A DNA stretch of 43,380 nt from NCBI GenBank assembly GCA_001767835.1, contig MEMA01000052.1, positions 162,859 to 206,238 of the forward strand. The letters run 5' to 3'. Positions 25,903-33,375 of the stretch are shown in pieces. This DNA is from Alphaproteobacteria bacterium GWC2_42_16. Its GTDB lineage: Bacteria; Pseudomonadota; Alphaproteobacteria; UBA9655. Each line of letters opens with the position of its first letter. The stretch's first letter is position 1. A program made the position numbers and the translations under genes. The notes beneath the pieces were generated by a model. The model saw nothing but the letters and a program-made list of their open reading frames with translations, did no database searches and was not told where the DNA came from.

Positions 25903-27210
25903 ATGACAACAGAATCTCTCACGTTTGAATCGATAAGTGGTCCTCAAGAAAGGGGATATCTTAAACGGGTTATTCTCTCCTGTATGATAGGGAATGCCCT
26001 TGAATGGTATGATTTTGTTCTCTATGGTTATTTTGCTACAATCCTTGGCTCTCTCTTCTTCCCCAAATTCAGCACAATTGCCTCTTTAATGGCGACTTTT
26101 GGCATTTTTGCCGCTGGCTTTATCATGCGCCCCCTTGGCGGTATTATTTTTGGCCATATTGGTGATAAAACTGGACGAAAAAAAGCTCTGTTGTGGTCAA
26201 TTTATCTTATGGCCATCCCCACCACCCTCATTGGTCTTTTGCCAACCTATGAACAAATTGGTTGGCTAGCGCCATTTCTTTTAACGTGTATCCGGCTCTC
26301 TCAGGGTCTTTCTATGGGAGGGGAATTTACAGGCTCTATGATTTTCGTGGTTGAGAACACCACTGAAAATAACCGTGGGTTTTATGGGAGTTGGGTTGTT
26401 TTCAGTCTTCTAATTGGTATTTTAGTGGGATCCGGCATTGCAACATCCACATGTTATCTTCTCTCTGAAGATCAACTCATGTCTTGGGGATGGCGTATAC
26501 CTTTTCTGTTGAGCTTGATTGGAGGACTTGTTGGGTCGGTGATGCGTCGGACCATGCACGATCCAAAACAATATATAGAAGCAAAAAAACACCAACACGG
26601 CTGCGTAAATCCTCTCGTTGAATTATATAGGCACCACTTTAAAATGATCGTCTATGTAATTACCATTGAGCTTACCCTTGCGATTGGTTTTTATCTTATT
26701 GTGACCTTCATTAATAACTTTCTGATGGCTCTTCTCCATTTTGATAGGGTTACAAGTTTAATGATAACCACCTTCAGTATGATTGTCATGGGAGTTACAA
26801 TTCCTCTTTCTGGGTGGCTTTCAGATCAGGTGGGACGGAAGGCTGTTTTAATTCCCAGTGCCCTGGCATTCGTTGTATTTTCTTATCCTCTTTTTATAAC
26901 CATGGAAAGCGGCCTTGGAGGAGCGCTTTTTGCGCAAGTAGCTCTCTCTTTTTTTCTAGGAGTTTTCTTCGCCCCCTTTCCCGCCACCCTTGTTGAACTT
27001 TTCCCTGTAACTGTACGTTATTCAGGACTTTCCATTGCTCATAGCCTTAGTATGGCTGTGTTTGGAGGAACAGCCCCCTTTATTGCAACAGGCCTTATTC
27101 TCCTTACACACAACAATGCAGCTCCTGCCTTATATTTAGGCCTAGCTTCTCTTATTTCTGCCATTGCTCTTTTCTTTATGAAAGATCGCTATAAGACACA
27201 GCTTGTTTAA
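25903..27210 (+). CDS. MFS transporter, metabolite:H+ symporter (ProP-like) family
   Basis: The 435-residue protein has about 12 membrane segments. IGNALEWYDFVLYGYFAT at the first helix and GHIGDKTGRKKAL after the second are signatures of the MHS branch, which includes proline/betaine and dicarboxylate symporters. GWLSDQVGRKAVLIPS is the matching loop in the second half. The actual substrate is unknown; an organic acid or osmolyte is likely. GAGG precedes ATG. It lies between the second phaC and phaA, which may mean it supplies carbon for PHB, but that is only context. Confidence 0.88.
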   Translation: MTTESLTFESISGPQERGYLKRVILSCMIGNALEWYDFVLYGYFATILGSLFFPKFSTIASLMATFGIFAAGFIMRPLGGIIFGHIGDKTGRKKALLWSIYLMAIPTTLIGLLPTYEQIGWLAPFLLTCIRLSQGLSMGGEFTGSMIFVVENTTENNRGFYGSWVVFSLLIGILVGSGIATSTCYLLSEDQLMSWGWRIPFLLSLIGGLVGSVMRRTMHDPKQYIEAKKHQHGCVNPLVELYRHHFKMIVYVITIELTLAIGFYLIVTFINNFLMALLHFDRVTSLMITTFSMIVMGVTIPLSGWLSDQVGRKAVLIPSALAFVVFSYPLFITMESGLGGALFAQVALSFFLGVFFAPFPATLVELFPVTVRYSGLSIAHSLSMAVFGGTAPFIATGLILLTHNNAAPALYLGLASLISAIALFFMKDRYKTQLV

Positions 27211-27226
27211 GGTCAAATGATTTCTA

Positions 27227-28417
27227 TCATGATACAATACACTCGACAGCCATAGCGACGGCTTCCCCACCTCCAATGCAGAGAGATACGATACCCTTTC
27301 TTTTACCATGAGTCTTTAAGGAATAGAGAAGAGTAGTGAGAAGTTTTGCTCCTGTTGCGCCGATTGGATGACCCAAAGCACACGCTCCTCCATGAACATT
27401 GACATTCGTGTGAGAGAGCCCCAAATCTTTCATGACAGCCATTGCGACAACCGCAAAAGCTTCATTAATTTCATAAAAGTCAACGTCTTCTTTTTTCCAC
27501 TTTGCTTTTTGCAATACTTTTTCTATTGCTTTACTTGGAGCAAGCGTAAACCACTCTGGTTCTCGTGAATGCTGAGCATGGGCAATAATCTTTGCAAGGG
27601 GGGTAAGTTTTCTTTTTTTTGCTTCACCTTCTGTCATTAAGACAAGGGCAGCAGCTCCATCACTGATTGAGCTTGAATTAGCAGCCGTTACTGTGCCCCC
27701 CTTTTTAAAGGCCGGCATGAGAAGAGGAATTTTTTCAAAATTAATTTTCTTCGGCGATTCGTCTTCATCAACAAGTGTTGTTTCTTTTTTAGTGGTAACC
27801 AGAACAGGTACAATTTCTTCTTTGAAATAACCTTTTTCAATGGCAGCCAAAGCTCGCTTGTCAGTTTCAATAGCATAAGCATCTTGCTGCTCACGCGTAA
27901 ATCCATATTTTTCAGCAGTGTTTTCTGCAAAAACCCCCATCGACGTGCCCCCTGTAAACGCATCTTCCAATCCATCAAGAATCATATGATCGAGGAGTTC
28001 ATGTTTACCCATGCGTAATCCTGCTCTAGCCTCGGGTAATAAGAAAGGGGCGCCGGTCATACTTTCCATCCCTCCTGCAATCGCAACATTTATGGAGCCT
28101 GCCTGAATCAAATCATGTGCGAGCATCACTGATTTTAACCCCGAGCCACAAACTTTATTAATGGTCGTACAGGCAACTTCTTTGGGAAGTCCAGCATAAA
28201 GTGCTACTTGACGGGCGGGAGCTTGTCCTAATCCAGCAGGGAGAACACATCCCATAAAAACTTCATCAATCTCTTTTTCAGAAATTTTTGCAGTTTCTAA
28301 TGCTCCTTTTATGGCTGTCGTTCCCAGTTGAACTGCACTTACATTTTGAAATTGCCCTTGAAAAGCTCCTGTGGGGGTGCGCCTTGCAGAAACGATGACA
28401 ATTGGCTCTCCTAGCAT
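27227..28417 (-). CDS. phaA: Acetyl-CoA acetyltransferase (beta-ketothiolase) PhaA
   Basis: This 396-residue thiolase condenses two acetyl-CoA to acetoacetyl-CoA, the first PHB step. The nucleophile is Cys90 (NKVCGSGLKSVMLA). NEAFA, GGACALGHPIGATGAK with the catalytic His, and the second Cys in SLCIGGGEAVAM are all present. Length is normal. It completes a phaA-phaB-phaC-phasin set in 7.7 kb, although it is separated from the others by the MHS transporter on the opposite strand. An AtoB-type catabolic role is possible, but location favours PHB synthesis. Confidence 0.93.
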   Translation of the reverse strand: MLGEPIVIVSARRTPTGAFQGQFQNVSAVQLGTTAIKGALETAKISEKEIDEVFMGCVLPAGLGQAPARQVALYAGLPKEVACTTINKVCGSGLKSVMLAHDLIQAGSINVAIAGGMESMTGAPFLLPEARAGLRMGKHELLDHMILDGLEDAFTGGTSMGVFAENTAEKYGFTREQQDAYAIETDKRALAAIEKGYFKEEIVPVLVTTKKETTLVDEDESPKKINFEKIPLLMPAFKKGGTVTAANSSSISDGAAALVLMTEGEAKKRKLTPLAKIIAHAQHSREPEWFTLAPSKAIEKVLQKAKWKKEDVDFYEINEAFAVVAMAVMKDLGLSHTNVNVHGGACALGHPIGATGAKLLTTLLYSLKTHGKRKGIVSLCIGGGEAVAMAVECIVS

Positions 28418-28476
28418 AAAAACCTCCTCCTTAATTCTTATTTTTTATGAGTCATTTTAACCCAAATTCATTGTTT

Positions 28477-28494
28477 CCTTAATTTTAATTAAGG
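28477..28494. promoter_or_regulatory. Inverted repeat CCTTAAT-TTTA-ATTAAGG upstream of phaA
   Basis: A perfect 7-bp dyad with a 4-base centre lies 60-77 bp before the phaA start. Its CTTAAT...ATTAAG arms match the dyad before phaB. Possible operator; AT-rich content makes chance plausible. Confidence 0.3.
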
Positions 28495-28593
28495 CTCATT
28501 ATTTTCACATAATCATCACCAAAAAGCTAGAAGTGTGATTTGTAAATATCCATCCCCCAAAAGCCTTAGCAGAAGAGGCGTGACTTTAAGCTG

Positions 28594-28620
28594 AAGAGGT
28601 TCTTAAAAAGACCACCTCTT
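28594..28620 (+). terminator. Hairpin upstream of the tRNA gene
   Basis: AAGAGGT and ACCTCTT pair as a 7-bp stem around a 13-base loop, 42 bp before the tRNA. No gene reads into it from the left on plus, so its role is unclear. Confidence 0.25.
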
Positions 28621-28661
28621 AAACTTGCACCTTTATCAGAGGCTCTGTATAAATAAATGAG

Positions 28662-28738
28662 GTGCCCGTAGCTCAGCAGGATAGAGCACAAGATTCCTAA
28701 TCTTGGGGTCGTGGGTTCGAATCCCGCCGGGCACACCA
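28662..28738 (+). tRNA. tRNA-Arg (anticodon CCT)
   Basis: A full cloverleaf is visible: acceptor GTGCCCG/CGGGCAC, D-arm with AGCTCAGCAGGATAGAGC, anticodon stem CAAGA/TCTTG around TTCCTAA (anticodon CCT, reads AGG), T-arm GTGGG-TTCGAAT-CCCGC and an encoded CCA (736-738). Its 3' end is the likely integration site of the element to the right, whose integrase starts 172 bp downstream. Confidence 0.96.
28692..28738 (+). other. Presumed attL: anticodon-to-3' end of tRNA-Arg
   Basis: P4-type integrases usually recombine within the 3' half of a tRNA gene and leave a direct repeat at the far end. I found no second copy of the T-arm sequence to the right within the window, so the far end is either outside it or lost. 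Confidence 0.5.
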
Positions 28739-28910
28739 GCGAAATCTCTCATTTTTCTTTTTATTTCCTTGAGTTCATAGATTCTTAACCTATCTGAAAA
28801 CTGGTTGAATTTCTCCCAAAACATCCTTCAATTCTTTCCCTTTTGGTGACAATATGGCGACAATTTAAAAAAGATGTGTTATATTCATTTATCTATAGGG
28901 AGAAAAGAAA

Positions 28911-30071
28911 ATGCCAAAATTTACCAAGCGTTTTGTAGAATCCATAACTCCAGATCCTGAAAAAACTCTAAAGTATTGGGATGCAGAACTTAAGGGATTT
29001 GGACTTATTGTCTTACCAAGTGGAAGGCGAACCTATTGTATCGAGTACAGAAATACTGATCGAATGAAAAAAAGACTTAAAATTGGCGTCCATGGGCAAA
29101 TCACAACGGAAGAAGCCCGTGAATTAGCAAAAAAAAGAATGGGCCAAGTCGCCCATGGGGAAGATCCCGCAGAGCAAAAAAAGCAAGTTAGTCGCCTTGC
29201 TACAATGGCTGATCTTGCTCAAGACTATATTGAACGACATGGATACAAAAAAAGGCGTAGAAGTTTGCAAGGAGATCAAGGGTTACTTACAAACGTTATT
29301 CTTCCTAACTTAGGTCGGTTAAAGGTACTGCATGTTACGCGCCAGGACATTGAATCCCTTCATAAGAACTTGCAAACCACACCTTACAAAGCTAATCATT
29401 CATTAGCTCTTCTTTCAAAAATGTTTTCTCTTGCTGTGGCATGGGGATGGAGGGATGATAACCCTGTCCAAGGAATAGAAAGATTTCAGGAAGAAAAACG
29501 CGATCGATGGTTAAATGACGAAGAGTTACAAAGGCTCTTTTCAGTTCTTGACCAACATCCAAACCATCTTACAGCGTATGTGTTTAAATTCCTTCTTCTT
29601 ACAGGAGCTCGAAAAGGAGAAGCTTTAGGGGCCACTTGGAATCAATTTGACCTTGAAAAGGGAGTGTGGACCAAACCGGCACATTTGACAAAGCAGAATA
29701 AAAAAGAGCATCTCCCCCTTTCTGATAAAGCCCTTGAGGTTTTGCAGTCTGTCAAGCGCCTTGTTTCTCAGGACTCTGCATATGTCTTTCCTGGTAAGGT
29801 AGATGGGAAGCCTTTGCAGGAAATAAAAACTTTTTGGAAAAGAGTTATTAAAGAAGCACATCTTGAGAATGTTCGTATTCATGACCTTCGCCACACACAT
29901 GCGTCTCACTTGGTCTCCAGTGGATTAAGCTTGAGCATCGTTGGAAAGCTCTTAGGTCATACCCAAGCGTCAACTACCCAAAGGTATGCTCACTTAGCAG
30001 ATGAGCCCCTAAGGCAAGCGGCGGAGTTTTTTGGAAAAAAAATGGAGAAATTAACAAAGAAAGAGGATTAA
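28911..30071 (+). CDS. P4-type tyrosine recombinase (integrase)
   Basis: The 386-residue protein has the DUF4102-type arm-binding N-terminus (YWDAELKGFGLIVLPSGRRTYCIEYR), a SAM-like core-binding domain (about 98-180) and a catalytic domain with Arg234 (TGARKGEAL), Lys near 261-265, His324-x2-Arg327 (HDLRHTH), His350 (LLGHTQ) and Tyr359 (TTQRYAH). All active-site residues are present, so it is probably functional. AGGGAGAAAAG precedes the ATG. Its place after a tRNA gene and its orientation are typical of integrative elements. Confidence 0.96.
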   Translation: MPKFTKRFVESITPDPEKTLKYWDAELKGFGLIVLPSGRRTYCIEYRNTDRMKKRLKIGVHGQITTEEARELAKKRMGQVAHGEDPAEQKKQVSRLATMADLAQDYIERHGYKKRRRSLQGDQGLLTNVILPNLGRLKVLHVTRQDIESLHKNLQTTPYKANHSLALLSKMFSLAVAWGWRDDNPVQGIERFQEEKRDRWLNDEELQRLFSVLDQHPNHLTAYVFKFLLLTGARKGEALGATWNQFDLEKGVWTKPAHLTKQNKKEHLPLSDKALEVLQSVKRLVSQDSAYVFPGKVDGKPLQEIKTFWKRVIKEAHLENVRIHDLRHTHASHLVSSGLSLSIVGKLLGHTQASTTQRYAHLADEPLRQAAEFFGKKMEKLTKKED

Positions 30072-30194
30072 TGTACAAGAGGGGGAATTTCTCTAAATCA
30101 TGGGAGAAGGACGAAAATGAAATCTCATTTTGAAGGAAACCACTGGACTTATTCTGCTGCTGTCCAATAGAGCCACAAAAACACAGGAAGAAAA

Positions 30195-30935
30195 ATGAAT
30201 CAAAAACAAGATTCTATCAAAGAAATGCTGGACCTTCTTAAGGGAGACTATAATTTCCCAGTGAAATTATGGGTATGGGGCAAGGTTATTAAGGAATGGG
30301 CAGGGATTGTCATAGGATCAGCCATATTCTTTCTGGTAGCATTGTTCATCATTCTTTCAATAAAGGGAGCGGGATCAAACGTTGAATTACAACCCGCAGA
30401 AGTTACACAAAGTATAGAAGAAAAAGAGAAAATGAAGGAGGAACAAGTTCTTACTGCTCATCTCAAAGAGATTGCCAAATTCATAAAAACAAATTCAGAA
30501 TCTGTGACTAAACGGCAAGAGATTATAGAAAAACTCACTGAAGAAATTAGCTTGTACGCGGGACGTGCCTTGGATCAGGCTCAATTAGAGAGCAAGCTGA
30601 AAAGCTTCTCGTATCTTCTCAGTACATGCAATGAGTACCGAGGAAGTTATAGGAATACGTTCGCAAATAATATTAACCCTTTTGATGACCCTAATATTTC
30701 TCATGCTTTTGATGAACTTGTCGTGGGGCATTTTTTCATAGGCCGTCATGTTCTAGACCCACAAGAAGAAAATAAGCGATGGGAATCTCTCTGCGCATTC
30801 TGTCGTCAAGAAGCGAATAAGGCAAATGATGAGCTTGCACAAATTTTGAAGGCAGGAAACGCTCAAGCAACGGAGAAAACTGAAGGGTCAGAAAATGAAG
30901 ACTTCGATCTTCAAGTTAAACACTTTAAGTTCTAA
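30195..30935 (+). CDS. Unknown single-pass membrane protein with coiled coil
   Basis: The 246-residue protein has one membrane segment (about 36-56: GIVIGSAIFFLVALFIILS). A charged helical region (about 68-135, rich in Glu/Lys) likely to be coiled coil follows, then a C-terminal domain with CNEYRGSYRNTF and FDELVVGHFFIGRHVL. I do not recognise the family. It sits between the integrase and a toxin-antitoxin pair in the mobile element, so it is probably accessory cargo. GGAAG lies ahead of ATG. Confidence 0.6.
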   Translation: MNQKQDSIKEMLDLLKGDYNFPVKLWVWGKVIKEWAGIVIGSAIFFLVALFIILSIKGAGSNVELQPAEVTQSIEEKEKMKEEQVLTAHLKEIAKFIKTNSESVTKRQEIIEKLTEEISLYAGRALDQAQLESKLKSFSYLLSTCNEYRGSYRNTFANNINPFDDPNISHAFDELVVGHFFIGRHVLDPQEENKRWESLCAFCRQEANKANDELAQILKAGNAQATEKTEGSENEDFDLQVKHFKF

Positions 30936-31031
30936 GAGTAAAAAGCCGAAAAACAACATCCAATAAATTTCTTTTAAAATCCTGCTTTCAGACGGTTTTA
31001 AATCTTCTATTGTGCATGATTTTTTAATAAA

Positions 31032-31064
31032 AATACTTGCGTATTCTCCTGGAATTGATATACT
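31032..31064 (+). promoter_or_regulatory. Promoter of the AbiE-type operon with an overlapping dyad
   Basis: TTGCGT (31037-31042), 16 bases, TATACT (31059-31064). The -35 box is the centre of AATAC-TTGC-GTATT (31032-31045), a possible antitoxin binding site. AbiEi-type antitoxins repress their own operons through inverted repeats, so the position fits. Confidence 0.45.
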
Positions 31065-31084
31065 AAAATGAGAGGAGAGCAGCT

Positions 31085-31681
31085 ATGCGTACATTAGATC
31101 AAGTGGAAAAACATCTTCATCCAGGAGCCGTTTACAGGCGATCTGACCTTGAAAAATGGTCAAAAGCGGTTGATCGCCATTTGCAGCAATTGCAAAAAAA
31201 AGGGGTATTAACCAAACTTTCTGGCGGTCTTTATTACTATCCGAAAAAAACAGCTTTCGGCGAAGCTCCCGCTAACGATCAAGCGTTGGTAGCGTCTTTC
31301 TTAAAAGACAATCGATTTCTTCTGACCACACCAAATGCTTATAACAGCTTAGATGTGGGAACGACCCAACTTTATAATGAGACTGTAGTCTATAATCACA
31401 AACGACATGGCCGCTTTCAATTGGGGGGACGCGACTTTGATTTTCGAATGAAGCCTCATTTTCCTTCAAAGTTAAGTCCCGAATTTCTTCTTGTTGACCT
31501 TGTAAACAACATGGAGAAACTTGCCGAAGACAAAGAGCAGGTTCTCAAGAATGTTAAAAAGAAAGCCCTTTCTATGAATGGGAAAGCTTTATCCAAAGCG
31601 GTTCTTCAGTATGGGGGAACGCGGGCGAGAAAGTTCTTTGCTGAAGTGTTGGGAAAGGATAGGTTAAGATATGTCTCTTAA
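31085..31681 (+). CDS. abiEi: AbiEi-like antitoxin (DUF6088 type)
   Basis: The 198-residue protein starts with a winged-helix-type region: VEKHLHPGAVYRRSDLEKWSKAVDRHLQQLQKKGVLTKLSGGLYYYPK. A domain with TTPNAYNSLDVGTTQLYNETVVYNHKR follows, as in DUF6088/AbiEi antitoxins. Such proteins repress their own promoter and neutralise a nucleotidyltransferase toxin. GAGGAGAG precedes the ATG. The gene overlaps the toxin gene by 11 bases, as usual for this pair. Confidence 0.85.
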   Translation: MRTLDQVEKHLHPGAVYRRSDLEKWSKAVDRHLQQLQKKGVLTKLSGGLYYYPKKTAFGEAPANDQALVASFLKDNRFLLTTPNAYNSLDVGTTQLYNETVVYNHKRHGRFQLGGRDFDFRMKPHFPSKLSPEFLLVDLVNNMEKLAEDKEQVLKNVKKKALSMNGKALSKAVLQYGGTRARKFFAEVLGKDRLRYVS

Positions 31682-32615
31682 CTACCTTCATAATCATCCT
31701 GACTTTCCTGAACTCATTCGGATTGTGGGAGAAGAAAGATCGATTGACCCTGCACTTATCGAGAAAGACTATTGGATTATGCATTGTCTTTTCGGATTGC
31801 AGAAAACGGGCATGACCTTCCAACTCAAAGGGGGCACCTCTTTATCGAAAGGGTACGGTATTATTCATCGCTTTTCAGAAGATATTGACCTTCGCGTTGA
31901 ACCTCCGGCTGGAATGAACGTACCAACGGGTCGCAATCAAGATAAGCCTGCTCAATCTCAACGTCGGAAGGAATTCTATGATTGGCTTGCAAATGCAATA
32001 AGAATTGAAGGCATCTACGATCTTCAACGCGATACCAGTTTCGATGATAAAAAATACAGAAGTGGTGGAATTCGGTTGCTTTATAAGACCCTTAATACGC
32101 CATTAGAAGGATTGAAAACGGGTATTCTTTTAGAAGTCGGTTTCGATGATGTTACCCCAAATGAACCGAGAGATATGAGTTCATGGGCTTATGAGTTTGC
32201 AGTTAAAAAAGTAGATATTTTGGATAATCGACCTAAAAATGTGCTTTGCTATCATCCCGGTTATACGCTTATCGAAAAACTTCAAACCATCTCCACTAAA
32301 TTCCGAAAACAGCAAAAAACAAATACGTTTTCTGAAAACTTTATACGCCACTATTATGATGTTTATTGCCTTCTCCAAGAACCATTAGTACAAACTTTTA
32401 TAGGCACTCCAGACTATCAGAAACATAAGGAAAAACGTTTCCGTCAAGAGGACAACCCCATTATCGAAGAAAATGAAGCCTTTCTCTTACACGATTCCGC
32501 AACAAAACTGGAATATAAAAAGGCTTACAAAAACAGTCGCAACCTCTATTACAAAGATCAGCCAGAATTTGATGAAATCATGGACGTGATCCAGACTTAC
32601 ATTAAAAAACTCTGA
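31671..32615 (+). CDS. abiEii: AbiEii/AbiGii-family nucleotidyltransferase toxin
   Basis: The 314-residue protein has the AbiEii signatures EKDYW (31-35), LKGGTSLSKGYG (52-63) and FSEDIDLRV (68-76), with the two Asp of the nucleotidyltransferase site at 71 and 73. The later Tyr-Thr-Leu-x-Glu-Lys segment (YTLIEKLQTIS) and HYYDVYCLL are also typical. These toxins act with an AbiEi antitoxin as type IV systems, giving phage abortive infection or stabilising mobile DNA. The active-site motifs look intact. Confidence 0.9.
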   Translation: MSLNYLHNHPDFPELIRIVGEERSIDPALIEKDYWIMHCLFGLQKTGMTFQLKGGTSLSKGYGIIHRFSEDIDLRVEPPAGMNVPTGRNQDKPAQSQRRKEFYDWLANAIRIEGIYDLQRDTSFDDKKYRSGGIRLLYKTLNTPLEGLKTGILLEVGFDDVTPNEPRDMSSWAYEFAVKKVDILDNRPKNVLCYHPGYTLIEKLQTISTKFRKQQKTNTFSENFIRHYYDVYCLLQEPLVQTFIGTPDYQKHKEKRFRQEDNPIIEENEAFLLHDSATKLEYKKAYKNSRNLYYKDQPEFDEIMDVIQTYIKKL

Positions 32616-32627
32616 GTGCCCCTTCTC

Positions 32628-32924
32628 CTACTTGCTTTTGCTCATTTGTGAGTTCCCTCCAGAAAACGCGACTCCCCCTTTGTGAGACCAGGTGTTCATT
32701 TGGGTGGGGTCGTGTTCTTTTTCTTTGAGAGAAAGAAGTCCTCCGAGGAGAGCATTTGTATTCCAGTTTTCGAGTTTGGCTTTTGAGACAAGTCCCCCGA
32801 GCTCAATCAAGTGACGAGTTCTTTGCTTTCTTTCCTGAATTTTTAACAAGGCATCCAGTTGCCTAACTCTGTTTTTCCGTTGTTCAAGTTTTTTTCTTTT
32901 TCCAATAAGGTCGATTTGTGTCAT
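32628..32924 (-). CDS. traD: Conjugal transfer protein TraD (Ti-type small protein)
   Basis: This 98-residue protein is basic in its N-terminal half (KRKKLEQRKNRVRQLDALLKIQERKQRTRHLIELGGLVSKAKL), then has NALLGGLLSL. That matches the small TraD/TraC-like proteins beside the relaxase in Agrobacterium-type mobile elements. They are thought to help relaxosome formation at oriT. It is divergent from traA across a 451-bp gap, the usual place for oriT. The C-terminus (after about residue 75) is less conserved. Confidence 0.8.
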   Translation of the reverse strand: MTQIDLIGKRKKLEQRKNRVRQLDALLKIQERKQRTRHLIELGGLVSKAKLENWNTNALLGGLLSLKEKEHDPTQMNTWSHKGGVAFSGGNSQMSKSK

Positions 32925-33114
32925 GCGTTACTCCAAGAGGAAGAACTGTTTTTGATAGAAATAGTATACAGAAACGAGGGATAAAAATCAAAGAAAACAG
33001 TCAAGAAATCAAAATAAAATCTTTTTAAATCAAACATAAATGGATATATAACATGAGAAAATCGCTTGTAGCGTTAGGAGAGAAATTCGGAGAATTTTTC
33101 GAACTACGCAATAT

Positions 33115-33136
33115 GCAAACTCAAAAATGAGTTTGC
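33115..33136 (+). repeat. 9-bp perfect hairpin with T-run
   Basis: GCAAACTCA-AAAA-TGAGTTTGC followed by GCGTTTTTTC. It could be a terminator on plus, for example for an unannotated short RNA, or part of the transfer origin. Confidence 0.5.
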
Positions 33137-33198
33137 GCGTTTTTTCAAAAGAGCGTAGAGTATGTTTATACAAAAGGCCTATTCTGGCTTCTAAAATA

Positions 33199-33224
33199 GA
33201 TTCCTATCGGAATCCCAAGGGACG
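33199..33224. other. Candidate oriT core (dyad plus nic-like sequence)
   Basis: GATTCC-TATC-GGAATC is a perfect dyad at 33199-33214, immediately followed by CCAAGGGACG. The Ti/RSF1010 class of origins has a dyad next to a nick region containing CCAAGGGCGC or its complement, from memory of that family. Together with divergent traD/traA this supports an oriT, but the exact nick site is not shown. Confidence 0.45.
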
Positions 33225-33375
33225 TTTCTGTCAATAATTCTCAAAGTCGAAAAACTTAGGTTAAAACGAGAAAGTTTTTCTTTTCTCCTCTAACTTTTGT
33301 TTAGAAGCTGCTTATACGAAAGCTATTGCTTTTAATTCACACCATAATCGCTGTTTTTTATTTGAAGGAATGACC

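Larger units (their letters stand above)
32925..33375. other. Divergent traD-traA intergenic region, probable oriT region
   Basis: No gene in 451 bases. Contents: CGCT-TGT-AGCG dyad (about 33065-33075), a strong hairpin (33115-33136), a dyad followed by CCAAGGG (33199-33224) and the traA leader. The region is AT-rich and structured, as expected for a transfer origin and two promoters. Confidence 0.6.

Noticed and set aside
28636-28824. Minus-strand open frame over the tRNA
   Set aside because: It is simply the reverse of the tRNA-Arg gene and its flanks.
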